A stretch of 63,493 nt of DNA from Alphaproteobacteria bacterium (GTDB lineage Bacteria > Pseudomonadota > Alphaproteobacteria > Micavibrionales > Micavibrionaceae), in NCBI GenBank assembly GCA_018608245.1, contig JABAZY010000048.1:7289-70781 (forward strand), given 5' to 3'. Below are positions 25,009 through 33,670 of this stretch, piece by piece. Positions within the stretch are counted from its first letter, which is position 1. The number at the start of each line of letters is the position of its first letter. Position numbers and translations under genes: made by a program. The notes beneath the pieces are model-generated. The model saw only the letters and a list, made by a program, of their open reading frames with translations, ran no database searches and was not told where the DNA came from.

Positions 25009-25045
25009 AAAAAATCTCCTTACCTGATTTATTCGGTAAGGAGAT
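25009..25045 (-). terminator. Terminator-like hairpin after typA that contains the ribosome site of the next gene
   Basis: On the minus strand ATCTCCTTACC and GGTAAGGAGAT form a perfect 11-bp stem (25035-25045 with 25014-25024) around ten bases, followed by six T residues and then the ATG of the DUF1223 gene. It has every feature of an intrinsic terminator for typA. Its descending arm also carries AAGGAG, seven bases before ATG 25008, so the structure would block both transcription and ribosome entry. Confidence 0.8.
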
Positions 25046-25075
25046 CAAAATTGTTACATAATTTTACTCTTAAGC

Positions 25076-26914
25076 TTAAGCGTTCTTTGCCGCTGCTGCT
25101 TGTTGGCGTTTTTTCGTTGTACGCTCTGTCGCGGAAAGATCTACTTTTCTAAGGCGTAATGACTCTGGTGTTACTTCGACCAATTCATCGTCATTGATGT
25201 AAGACATCATCTGTTCCAAGCTCATTGGCTTTGGTTTTGTTATCTTAACCGCTTCGTCTGTACCAGAGGCACGTACGTTTGTTAGTTGCTTACCTTTAAG
25301 GATATTCACTTCCAAGTCGTTATCACGGTTATGCTCACCAATAATCATACCTTCGTACACTTTGTCTTGGTGGCCAACGAAAATCTTACCGCGGTCTTGC
25401 AAGTTGAAGATTGCATAAGCAACTGCTTCACCTTTACCGTTAGAAATTAGCGCGCCGTTGTGACGACCTTTCATTTCACCTTTGTAAGGGCCATATGAAT
25501 CGAATAAACGGTTCATGATACCTGTTCCACGTGTGTCTGTTAGGAACTCTGATTGATATCCAATAAGGCCACGTGATGGGCCACGAAAGGTAATACGAAT
25601 ACGGTTACCACCTGATGGGCGCATATCAGTCATTTCTGATTTACGCAGGCTCATTTTTTCAACAACAGAACCTGAAAATTCTTCATCAACATCGACGATG
25701 ATTTCTTCATAAGGCTCAGTCGTTTGACCACTTTCATCTTTTTTCAAAATAACGCGTGGACGAGAAACAGACATTTCAAATCCTTCACGACGCATTGTCT
25801 CAATAAGAACACCTAATTGAAGCTCACCACGGCCAGCTAATTCAAAAGCATCTTTACCAGCTGATTCCGTTACAAGAATAGCCACGTTTGTTTCTGCTTC
25901 TGCTTGAAGACGCTCACGGATCATGGTGGAGGTTAGTTTTTTACCTTCTTGCCCAGCATATGGAGAATCGTTCACTGTAATAGTTACGGCCATTGTTGGT
26001 GGGTCAACAGGATCAGATGGAACAGGTACTGTCACGCTTGTATCACAAATTGTATCTGCCACAGATGTTTTTGCCATTCCTGCAATACAGATAATGTCAC
26101 CAACGCCTGCTTCTTCAACAGGGACACGATCAATGCCGTTATAAGCCATCAATTTGGTTAAGCGGAATGTTTCCACTGTGTCCCCATTAAGATTGATTGC
26201 TTTTACATTCATATTTACTTTGGCTTTACCGCTGTAAATCTTACCCGTAAGCGTACGTCCAAGATATGGGTCAGCACCAAGAAGCGTTGATAGCATTGTA
26301 AATGGTGCCTCATCATCGCCTTTTGGCTCTGGAACATGCTCAAGAACTAAATCTAGTAATGGGTGCAAGTTATCACGTGGACCATCAAGGCTATCACAAC
26401 ACCATCCATCACGACCAGATGCGTAAAGCACTGGGAAATCTAATTGCTCGTCTGTCGCATCTAGAGCAGAGAATAGGTCAAAAACTTCATTCAGCACATC
26501 ATCTGGACGCGCATCTGCACGGTCAATTTTATTAATCATTACAACTGGGCGCATACCCAATTTAAGCGCTTTACCAAGCACAAATTTTGTTTGTGGCAGT
26601 GGACCTTCTGCTGAGTCAGTTAAAAGGATAACTCCGTCACACATGCTTAATACACGTTCAACCTCACCACCAAAATCAGCATGGCCTGGTGTGTCGATAA
26701 TGTTAATGTGCGTACCGTCCCAATCAACAGAAGTACATTTGGCTAAAATTGTAATACCACGTTCTTTTTCAAGATCGTTAGAATCCATCACACGCTCATC
26801 AACTTGTTGATTATCGCGGAATGATCCACTTTGTTGCAGGATAGAGTCGATCAAGGTTGTTTTACCGTGGTCAACGTGGGCAATAATAGCAATATTACGA
26901 ATGTTGCGTGTCAT
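25076..26914 (-). CDS. typA: Translational GTPase TypA/BipA
   Basis: 612 residues. GTPase domain with AHVDHGKTTL, DTPGHADFGGEVERVL and NKIDRADARP, effector switch RVMDSNDLEKERGITI, then the beta-barrel, EF-G-like domains III and V and the TypA-specific C-terminal domain. TypA binds ribosomes and aids assembly and stress adaptation. A weak AGAGA lies before the ATG. It is divergent from the AroQ-like/rsmB pair, with the short DUF1674 gene upstream on the same strand. Confidence 0.97.
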   Translation of the reverse strand: MTRNIRNIAIIAHVDHGKTTLIDSILQQSGSFRDNQQVDERVMDSNDLEKERGITILAKCTSVDWDGTHINIIDTPGHADFGGEVERVLSMCDGVILLTDSAEGPLPQTKFVLGKALKLGMRPVVMINKIDRADARPDDVLNEVFDLFSALDATDEQLDFPVLYASGRDGWCCDSLDGPRDNLHPLLDLVLEHVPEPKGDDEAPFTMLSTLLGADPYLGRTLTGKIYSGKAKVNMNVKAINLNGDTVETFRLTKLMAYNGIDRVPVEEAGVGDIICIAGMAKTSVADTICDTSVTVPVPSDPVDPPTMAVTITVNDSPYAGQEGKKLTSTMIRERLQAEAETNVAILVTESAGKDAFELAGRGELQLGVLIETMRREGFEMSVSRPRVILKKDESGQTTEPYEEIIVDVDEEFSGSVVEKMSLRKSEMTDMRPSGGNRIRITFRGPSRGLIGYQSEFLTDTRGTGIMNRLFDSYGPYKGEMKGRHNGALISNGKGEAVAYAIFNLQDRGKIFVGHQDKVYEGMIIGEHNRDNDLEVNILKGKQLTNVRASGTDEAVKITKPKPMSLEQMMSYINDDELVEVTPESLRLRKVDLSATERTTKKRQQAAAAKNA

Positions 26915-27019
26915 GTTATTTCTCTTTATTTTCTGTAGCTTTTAAAGCTTTTTAATAGGTTTTGAGACTATGTACAGGGATTGAGGCTAAAAAGCCAGAT
27001 AAAAACACCATAAAAAGCG

Positions 27020-27190
27020 CTAAAAGTCGGTACAGCGACCATTATTTTCCCAATCACCATAGCGTGTGGGCTCTAACCCATCGACTCCGCCAATTTCTTG
27101 CGTTTTATCGATTGGTTTATTCGTGTCTTTTGTTTTGTCTAAAACAGGCTTATTGTCGTTTTCTGTGCTTTTGGGCTTTTGTGTTTCCAT
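27020..27190 (-). CDS. DUF1674 (SDHAF4-like) small protein
   Basis: A 56-residue protein read on the minus strand from ATG 27190 to TAG 27020. The first 30 residues are Lys/Thr/Asp-rich and disordered. The C-terminus EIGGVDGLEPTRYGDWENN followed by GRCTDF is the signature of DUF1674, the bacterial relatives of succinate dehydrogenase assembly factor 4, which helps mature the flavoprotein subunit of complex II. The motif match is near complete, so the call is firm despite its size. No sdh gene is nearby. It may share a transcript with typA. Confidence 0.9.
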   Translation of the reverse strand: METQKPKSTENDNKPVLDKTKDTNKPIDKTQEIGGVDGLEPTRYGDWENNGRCTDF

Positions 27191-27236
27191 GAAGTCAGTT
27201 ATATCCTTATGAACAATAATTGAAAAGTATAAATTA

Positions 27237-27542
27237 ATGGAAATTATGAAACCTTACCGCGAACGTATTGACGCTCTCGACGATCAAATCGTTGATTTAT
27301 TATCGGCGCGTGAAGCTGTTATTAAAGAAGTTGCGCATATTAAGGTAAAGCATGATATTCCAGCGGTTATTCAATCGCGCATTGATGAAGTAAAAACACG
27401 TTGTATGAAACGAGCAGAAGAGCAAGGGGCATCCCCTGAGATTATTGAAGAGCTCTATACGCATCTAATTAAATTTTCTTGCGATTTGGAAGACAAAATT
27501 TCCGCACAAATTAAAGCAACAACAGATGAGTTAAGCGCATGA
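27237..27542 (+). CDS. AroQ-fold chorismate mutase / isochorismate pyruvate-lyase-like protein
   Basis: 101 residues, all-helical AroQ fold: YRERIDALDDQIVDLLSARE with the two active-site Arg, HIK with the active-site Lys, then QSRIDEV and an EEQGASPEIIEELYTHLIK helix. Where typical chorismate mutases have Arg-Glu in the third motif this has Arg-Ile, as in PchB-type lyases, so the reaction is uncertain. Its last four bases overlap the start of rsmB, implying coupled translation. No aromatic pathway genes are adjacent. Confidence 0.8.
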   Translation: MEIMKPYRERIDALDDQIVDLLSAREAVIKEVAHIKVKHDIPAVIQSRIDEVKTRCMKRAEEQGASPEIIEELYTHLIKFSCDLEDKISAQIKATTDELSA

Positions 27543-28894
27543 GTGATGATCAACAGGAATATCAAGAAAACGATCTGAGTATTAATCTTGAGCATGGTAT
27601 TCACACACGTGGTGTGGCTTTAGACGTTTTGAATGAAGTTTTATTACGCAAAAATCCACTTGATCAAGTGTTAAGTCGTCACAAAGAATTTAATATGCTA
27701 GAAGGGCGTGAGCGTAATTTAGCACGTATGATTGTTGCTACGAGTCTTAGGCATAAGGGGCAGATGGACGATTTGATAAGTCGTGTTCAGGATAAACCAC
27801 AAGAGATTAGCCCACCTTATTTAAAACTGGTTTTGTATGTAGGTATTACTCAACTTTTATTTATGAATGTACCTGACCATGCTGCTGTGAATACGACCGT
27901 TACATTAGCTGAGGAATCAAATTTAGGAAAACAAAAAGGGTTTGTGAATGCAATTTTAAGACGCATTGTCCGTGAGGGGAATAGTCTGATTGCAAAACAA
28001 GATCCTGTTAACATGAACATGCCTAGCTGGCTTGTGACTGAATGGGTAAAGGATTACGGGATTAAATGCGCCGCAGAAATCGCGCAAGCTTCCCTCACTG
28101 AAGCAAGCCTTGATATTAGTGTAACAAAAGCTGAGGAGCTTGGTTATTGGGCCAATGAATTGGGCGCCACTACTTTGCCAACAGGTAGCCTACGGTTGCA
28201 ATCTGGTGGTGGTGCTATTCCTGACTTTAATGGCTTTGATGATGGTCAATGGTGGGTGCAGGATGCTTCAGCGGCACTTCCTGTTCATTTATTGGGGCAA
28301 GATTTACAGGGTAAAAAAGTGATTGACCTCTGTGCCGCTCCGGGTGGTAAAACGGCTCAATTGGCGGCGAGAGGCGCGACAGTCACCGCACTTGATCGTT
28401 CTGCAAAACGTCTTGAGATCTTAAAAGAAAATATAACGCGCCTTAAATTTGGCGATTCTGTTGACGTTGTTGTTGGTGATGGTTCTGTCTGGCAACCAGC
28501 TGAGCCTGTTGATGTTGTGTTACTTGATGCACCTTGTTCTGCCACAGGCACAATTCGTCGTCATCCAGATATTCTACATTTGAAAACTGATAAAGATGTT
28601 GCTCAACTTCAAGATATTCAAGCACGCTTGTTAGAAAATAGCGCCGCCATGCTAAAATCTGGTGGTATATTAATTTACTGCACATGCTCCTTACAGAAAT
28701 CAGAAGGGGAAGCACAAGTTGATCAATTTTTAGGCACGCACCCTGAATTTGAACGCGTGCAAATTACGGCTGATGAAGTAGGTGGTATTGAGACATTAAT
28801 TTCTGATCAAGGAGATGTGCGCGTGCTCCCATTTCACTTAGCCCCGCATGGCGGTATGGACGGCTTCTATGTCGCAAGATTACGCAAGGCATAA
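27539..28894 (+). CDS. rsmB: RsmB-like rRNA (cytosine-C5) methyltransferase
   Basis: 451 residues. Residues 25-165 form a NusB-like RNA-binding domain (RGVALDVLNEVLLRKNPLD, DHAAVNTTVTLAEES, GFVNAILRRIVRE). The C-terminal SAM-dependent domain has VIDLCAAPGGKTAQLAA, the catalytic motif DAPCSATGTIRRHPD, CTCSLQKSEGE, and a final GMDGFYVARLRK. RsmB methylates 16S rRNA at C967 in Escherichia coli. An ATGA overlap links it to the AroQ-like gene. Confidence 0.92.
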   Translation: MSDDQQEYQENDLSINLEHGIHTRGVALDVLNEVLLRKNPLDQVLSRHKEFNMLEGRERNLARMIVATSLRHKGQMDDLISRVQDKPQEISPPYLKLVLYVGITQLLFMNVPDHAAVNTTVTLAEESNLGKQKGFVNAILRRIVREGNSLIAKQDPVNMNMPSWLVTEWVKDYGIKCAAEIAQASLTEASLDISVTKAEELGYWANELGATTLPTGSLRLQSGGGAIPDFNGFDDGQWWVQDASAALPVHLLGQDLQGKKVIDLCAAPGGKTAQLAARGATVTALDRSAKRLEILKENITRLKFGDSVDVVVGDGSVWQPAEPVDVVLLDAPCSATGTIRRHPDILHLKTDKDVAQLQDIQARLLENSAAMLKSGGILIYCTCSLQKSEGEAQVDQFLGTHPEFERVQITADEVGGIETLISDQGDVRVLPFHLAPHGGMDGFYVARLRKA

Positions 28895-28911
28895 GTTTTT
28901 TGTTCAAAAAT

Positions 28912-28940
28912 TTGCCCTGTGGATAAAACTTATGTACACT
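28912..28940 (+). promoter_or_regulatory. Candidate rpe promoter with a DnaA box in the spacer
   Basis: TTGCCC (28912-28917), 17 bases, TACACT (28935-28940). The spacer contains TGTGGATAA (28918-28926), the exact reverse complement of the DnaA box TTATCCACA. One such nonamer is roughly expected by chance in a window this size, but its position between promoter elements would allow DnaA control. Confidence 0.4.
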
Positions 28941-29012
28941 AAGAATCATAGGGCATTCGCCCAGTTCTAAATAGTTCAAATTAAGCCTAATACTTGTTTC
29001 GAAAGTTTTACT

Positions 29013-29669
29013 ATGTCACAAAATATACGGATTGCACCGTCGATTCTGTCTGCCGACTTCTCTAAGCTGGGCGCTGAAGTTTCAGCCATTGATGAAGCAG
29101 GCGCAGATTATATTCACATTGATGTCATGGATGGTCACTTTGTTCCCAACCTGACTTTTGGTGCGCCGGTCGTGAAAGACATTCGTAAAAGCTCAAAGAA
29201 AATTTTTGACGTACACTTAATGATTGCCCCGGTTGATCCTTATTTAGAAGGATTTGCTCAAGCTGGCGCGGATATCATCACAATCCATGCGGAGGCTGGC
29301 CCTCATCTTCACCGTTCTATTCAAGCGATTAAAGCGCTGGGTAAAAAAGCAGGTGTTGCCCTAAATCCAGGTACGCCAACAACATGTTTAAATCACATCA
29401 TGGATATGGTTGATTTGGTTTTAATTATGACTGTTAACCCAGGTTTTGGTGGTCAAAGTTTTATCGACGTACTTGATAAAATTGAGGACGTACGCGCTCG
29501 CATCGATGCAACAGGACGTGAAATTGACTTAGAAGTTGATGGTGGTGTTACCCCAGAAACAGCTAAGCAAGTTATCGCCGCTGGCGCTGATGTTCTTGTT
29601 GCTGGAACTTCTGTTTTCAAAGATGGCCCAGAAAAGTACGCTGAAAACATACAAGCATTGAGAGGATAG
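29013..29669 (+). CDS. rpe: Ribulose-phosphate 3-epimerase
   Basis: 218 residues, TIM barrel of the pentose phosphate pathway interconverting ribulose 5-phosphate and xylulose 5-phosphate. Motifs: [30 protein letters not shown] (metal-binding His/Asp), [29 protein letters not shown] and AGTSVF. Ribosome site before ATG 29013 is weak. The heparinase-like gene follows 14 nt later. Confidence 0.97.
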   Translation: MSQNIRIAPSILSADFSKLGAEVSAIDEAGADYIHIDVMDGHFVPNLTFGAPVVKDIRKSSKKIFDVHLMIAPVDPYLEGFAQAGADIITIHAEAGPHLHRSIQAIKALGKKAGVALNPGTPTTCLNHIMDMVDLVLIMTVNPGFGGQSFIDVLDKIEDVRARIDATGREIDLEVDGGVTPETAKQVIAAGADVLVAGTSVFKDGPEKYAENIQALRG

Positions 29670-29683
29670 TAAGATAAATTCTC

Positions 29684-31330
29684 ATGCACGCGCTAATTCA
29701 CACCATTCAACAAAAAATTAGATGTAAAGCAGGGCAACTTGCGTACAATTCGCCACTTTATAACTGGAGCTTGGGCGGTACAATTCCACGCGGTTTGACT
29801 TTTAGCCCATGTGATCTATGGGCTGGTAATGTCGATAATGCCCGTTGGTTGATTAATTCAGGCACATTCACCATAGAGAGTGACCATTTAGAATTATCTA
29901 ATTCAAATTGGCATCCTGTTGATGTCGATATGAAATGGATAGAACATATTCATGGCTTTGATTGGCTACGTGATCTACGTGCATTGGGCGGAGATCAGGG
30001 GCGTAAAGCGGCACGCCTTATGATTCAAGATTGGATTAATGAACATCAAAATTGGCACGGTACTTATTGGCGTTCAGATATTTTGGGACACCGTTTATCG
30101 AACTGGATCGCTGGTTATGATTTTTTTGGCGAAAGCGCTGATGAAGAATTTCAAGAATTATTTTTAGAATCTATCGTACGTCAATTACGTCACCTTGTAC
30201 GTTCTCTGCCAAGTGGTCTACATGGCATTCAATTATTACACGCTATTAAGGGGCTTGCTTATGGAGGCTTAACGATTGAGGGGCGCGAAAACTATCTAGA
30301 AATTGCGTTGAACTTATTAGATCAAGAAATAGATAAACAAATATTAAGCGATGGTGGGCACATCAGCCGTAATCCATCAACTCTGCTTGAGACAATTCAA
30401 ATTCTAATAGATATTCGTGCCGCTATTCGTCAAGGTGGCTATCCAGCTATTCCAAAAATTCAACACGGCCTTGATCGTGCTATCCCAGCCGTACGTTTTT
30501 TTAGACACGCAGATGGTGCCTTTGCGCTTTTTAATAACACTCAAGAAAATAGAGCTGATCATATTAAGAGTGTAATCATGCAGGCGAGCGTACGCGCAAA
30601 GACATTAAATTCACTACCACATTCTGGCTATGAACGTATTTCAATGGGCAAAGCATTACTTATTGCTGACGTAGGTAAACCACCAGTTTGGCCATATGAC
30701 CAAAACACACATATAGCGCCTTTATCATTTGAATTCTCTTACGCGCGCGAACGTATTTTTGTTAATTGCGGTACGCATCCAACGTCGCCTACATGGCAGG
30801 AAGCACTACGTTCAACGCCTGCTCATAGCACATTAATTATTGATGATCGTAACATGTGTGATCTTCATAAAGACGGCTCAATGGGGCATCGCCCAAAAAC
30901 GGCAGTTGTAAACCGTGAAGATCAAAATCAATCAAGTATCATTGATGCGTGCCATGACGGTCATGTTCCTGTGAATGGTATGACACATCGTCGTCGCTTT
31001 TATTTGGCGGATAATGGCCATGATTTACGCGGTGAAGATAACCTTACAAGCGCGATTGATATTACAACACCTCATGATGTTGCTGTACGTTTTCACTTGC
31101 ATCCAAATGTCATGGTTTCCCTTGTCCAAGGTGGTCAAGAAGCTTTATTGCGTTTAAATAACGGCACAGGCTGGCGCTTTACGATTACGGGCGGTGAGCT
31201 TGAGTTGGAAAACAGCGTTTATCTTGGTGAAGGCATACGCCCTCGTAAAACTAAACAATTGGTTGTACGTGGTAACGTGGATAGCAATACCCAACAATTT
31301 AAATGGGCGCTCCAAAGAGAAACAAAATAA
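29684..31330 (+). CDS. Heparinase II/III family protein
   Basis: 548 residues. The helical N-terminal half has WIEHIHGFDWLRDL and the tract WRSDILGHRLSNWIAG; the C-terminal heparinase II/III beta-sandwich includes SFEFSYARERIFVNCGTHP and GHRPKTAVVN-type segments. No signal peptide is evident. This family member next to rpe and rsmB is common in alphaproteobacteria and is thought to act on an acidic polysaccharide, but the substrate is unknown. A GAGGA ribosome site overlaps the end of rpe. The purH gene often found next is absent. Confidence 0.85.
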   Translation: MHALIHTIQQKIRCKAGQLAYNSPLYNWSLGGTIPRGLTFSPCDLWAGNVDNARWLINSGTFTIESDHLELSNSNWHPVDVDMKWIEHIHGFDWLRDLRALGGDQGRKAARLMIQDWINEHQNWHGTYWRSDILGHRLSNWIAGYDFFGESADEEFQELFLESIVRQLRHLVRSLPSGLHGIQLLHAIKGLAYGGLTIEGRENYLEIALNLLDQEIDKQILSDGGHISRNPSTLLETIQILIDIRAAIRQGGYPAIPKIQHGLDRAIPAVRFFRHADGAFALFNNTQENRADHIKSVIMQASVRAKTLNSLPHSGYERISMGKALLIADVGKPPVWPYDQNTHIAPLSFEFSYARERIFVNCGTHPTSPTWQEALRSTPAHSTLIIDDRNMCDLHKDGSMGHRPKTAVVNREDQNQSSIIDACHDGHVPVNGMTHRRRFYLADNGHDLRGEDNLTSAIDITTPHDVAVRFHLHPNVMVSLVQGGQEALLRLNNGTGWRFTITGGELELENSVYLGEGIRPRKTKQLVVRGNVDSNTQQFKWALQRETK

Positions 31331-31489
31331 ACTATTTTGTTCTTGTAATGTTCTAATTTATTAGCTATCATTTTTGAATGATGAAATTATTCAAAAAGAG
31401 ACAAGTTAAGCAAAAATCCCCAGTCTTTAGGAACGAACTGAAAGAGTTGGATTTTGTGTTTATTTTTCAAATGGTTATGAGTGATAAAA

Positions 31490-32866
31490 ATGGCTAAAGC
31501 AGCACGAAATTACGCGTGTCAGTCTTGCGGGGCGGTGACATCCAAATGGGCAGGAAAATGCGAATCTTGCGAGGAATGGAACTCCATTGTTGAAGAAGAA
31601 TCAGCCGCTGCTGTACCCAAGGGATTAGGGGCCAAACGCAAAGGGCGCTCTATCCAATTTGTTGACTTAAGAACACAATCAAATGAAAACAAAAAACCGC
31701 GCCACGTAACAGGAATTGCCGAATTTGATCGTGTCACTGGCGGCGGCTTAGTTAATGGTTCCGCTATACTCATTGGTGGTGATCCGGGTATAGGAAAATC
31801 AACCTTACTATTACAAGTCGTTTGTAAACTCGCCCTTGCGGGTAAAAAATGTATGTATGTGTCTGGTGAGGAAGCAACAGATCAAGTGCGCTTGCGTGCC
31901 CAAAGATTGGGGCTAGATCAGGCGTCTGTTGAGCTTGCGGCGGCGACAAGCGTGCGCGATATTGTCTCAACCATAGAAGATCCCAACCAAAAGGTTGATC
32001 TTATGGTGATCGACTCAATTCAAACCATGTATGTCGATACAGTCGATAGCGCTCCAGGAACGGTCACGCAGGTACGTACATCTGCACAAGAAATTATTCG
32101 CGCAGCCAAAAAACGTAATGTTGTTGTCTTATTTGTTGGTCATGTCACAAAAGATGGGCAAATTGCGGGACCTCGCGTTTTAGAGCATTTGGTTGATGCT
32201 GTTCTTTACTTTGAAGGGGATCGTGGACATCAATTCAGAATTTTGCGTACGGTAAAAAATCGTTTTGGTCCAACGGATGAAATTGGTGTCTTTGAAATGG
32301 CACAGGAAGGCTTGGTTGAGGTCGCTAACCCATCAGAACTATTCTTGGCACAACGTCAGGACAATGTGGCGGGTAGTGCAGTGTTAGCAGGTTTAGAGGG
32401 CACACGCCCGGTTTTAGTTGAGGTACAGGCGCTTGTAGCACCGACGGCGCTGGGAAATCCACGTCGCGCCGTTATCGGATGGGATACGAATCGTTTGGCT
32501 ATGGTCTTGGCTGTTTTGGAGGCAAGGTGCGGAGTTGTTCTCTCAGATAGTGATATCTTTTTAAACATTGCAGGTGGAATACGTATTTCAGAACCTGCGG
32601 CTGATATGGCGGTAGCTGCTGCTTTGATTAGCTCAAAAATAGGCAAGCCTCTACCGGGAAACACTGTCTTTTTTGGTGAAATTGGACTCTCTGGTGAAAT
32701 ACGTACAGTCTCACAACCAAATGTGAGATTGAAAGAAGCGGGTAAGTTAGGGTTTGAAAAAGCGCTTATTCCTGCCCCACCAAAATCTAAAAGAGGCGCT
32801 AAATACCCTCTAAATGTTCATCAGATAGATCATTTGGATGATTTAGTAGCAATGTTCAAAGAATAG
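31490..32866 (+). CDS. radA: DNA repair protein RadA
   Basis: 458 residues. Zinc finger CQSCGAVTSKWAGKCESC at the N-terminus, RecA-like ATPase with GGDPGIGKSTLLLQ and MVIDSIQTMY, the RadA-specific KNRFG motif, and a LonB-like C-terminal domain. RadA is a branch-migration helicase in recombinational repair. An in-frame GTG three codons earlier exists, but MAKAARNYACQSCG matches the family start. A 9-bp dyad of unknown role lies upstream at 31371-31397. Confidence 0.96.
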   Translation: MAKAARNYACQSCGAVTSKWAGKCESCEEWNSIVEEESAAAVPKGLGAKRKGRSIQFVDLRTQSNENKKPRHVTGIAEFDRVTGGGLVNGSAILIGGDPGIGKSTLLLQVVCKLALAGKKCMYVSGEEATDQVRLRAQRLGLDQASVELAAATSVRDIVSTIEDPNQKVDLMVIDSIQTMYVDTVDSAPGTVTQVRTSAQEIIRAAKKRNVVVLFVGHVTKDGQIAGPRVLEHLVDAVLYFEGDRGHQFRILRTVKNRFGPTDEIGVFEMAQEGLVEVANPSELFLAQRQDNVAGSAVLAGLEGTRPVLVEVQALVAPTALGNPRRAVIGWDTNRLAMVLAVLEARCGVVLSDSDIFLNIAGGIRISEPAADMAVAAALISSKIGKPLPGNTVFFGEIGLSGEIRTVSQPNVRLKEAGKLGFEKALIPAPPKSKRGAKYPLNVHQIDHLDDLVAMFKE

Positions 32867-32912
32867 CGTTAAAATCTCCCTCGAATATAATGAAATTTTC
32901 TAAGGTTTAAAT

Positions 32913-33653
32913 ATGCTTATTGATATTGTTTTTGGCGCTATAATTTTCATCTCTGCCATTATTTCTTTCTTTCGTGGTTTTATACGTGAATGTCTTACCA
33001 TTATCGGCGTAGTTGGTGGTGTGTTAGCCGCCATTAGCTTCGGGCCTGCATTGCGCCCCACCTTTGAAAAATGGTTTGGTGTAGAAGAAGGAGAAGATGT
33101 TGCAAAATTATTTGACCTTATACCAATGGACATTATTGCAAACGTTTGCGCGTATGCCTCAATTTTTATTGTCGTTGTTATCATGCTGTCTGTTATTAGT
33201 CATTTCATGGCGGGTGCTGTAAAAGCTGCAGGACTTGGTCCTATTGATCGTACTTTAGGGGTTATTTTTGGTATTTTACGCGCAGTGATTTTACTTGGGC
33301 TTGCGTATTATCCGTTCCATATTTATATGGAGCAGGAGAGTAAAGATAAGTTTTTTGAAGCAAGTAAAACACATTTTGTTGTTGAAAAAACAGCACAGGT
33401 TATGTCGAAGTTTTTACCAAAACCTGACCCAGAAGAAGTTGATAAAAAAATTGATGAGGCCACAGAAGCAGTAAAAGAGAAAACTGGTGAAGCGGCTAAA
33501 GGATCAATCAAAGAACAATTAATTGATAAAGATATTTTATTTAGCGAAGGTCGTAAAAAACAAAAAGCGGATAAGCTTAATGAAGGTGAAGAAGGTTATG
33601 ATGAAGAGCAGCGCGAAGAAATGAATGACCTAATGCGCCAACCTTTGGAGTAG
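32913..33653 (+). CDS. CvpA family membrane protein
   Basis: 246 residues. About four membrane helices over residues 1-150 (FGAIIFISAIISFFRGFIRE near the start, and GPIDRTLGVIFGILRAVILLG) match CvpA, the colicin V production family tied to envelope homeostasis. The last 90 residues are a long, highly charged Lys/Glu-rich tail that looks coiled or disordered and exceeds the usual CvpA length. It follows radA and converges with purF, 9 nt between the genes. Confidence 0.88.
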   Translation: MLIDIVFGAIIFISAIISFFRGFIRECLTIIGVVGGVLAAISFGPALRPTFEKWFGVEEGEDVAKLFDLIPMDIIANVCAYASIFIVVVIMLSVISHFMAGAVKAAGLGPIDRTLGVIFGILRAVILLGLAYYPFHIYMEQESKDKFFEASKTHFVVEKTAQVMSKFLPKPDPEEVDKKIDEATEAVKEKTGEAAKGSIKEQLIDKDILFSEGRKKQKADKLNEGEEGYDEEQREEMNDLMRQPLE

Positions 33654-33670
33654 ATTTATAAACTAAATCT
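33652..33670. terminator. Short dyad between convergent cvpA-like and purF genes
   Basis: AGATTTA (33652-33658) and TAAATCT (33664-33670) form a 7-bp inverted repeat spanning both stop codons. No clear T-run follows on either strand, so termination activity is doubtful. Confidence 0.25.

Noticed and set aside
26962-27192. 76-codon plus-strand frame upstream of the AroQ-like gene
   Set aside because: It is the antisense of the DUF1674 gene, which has an exact family signature on the minus strand.
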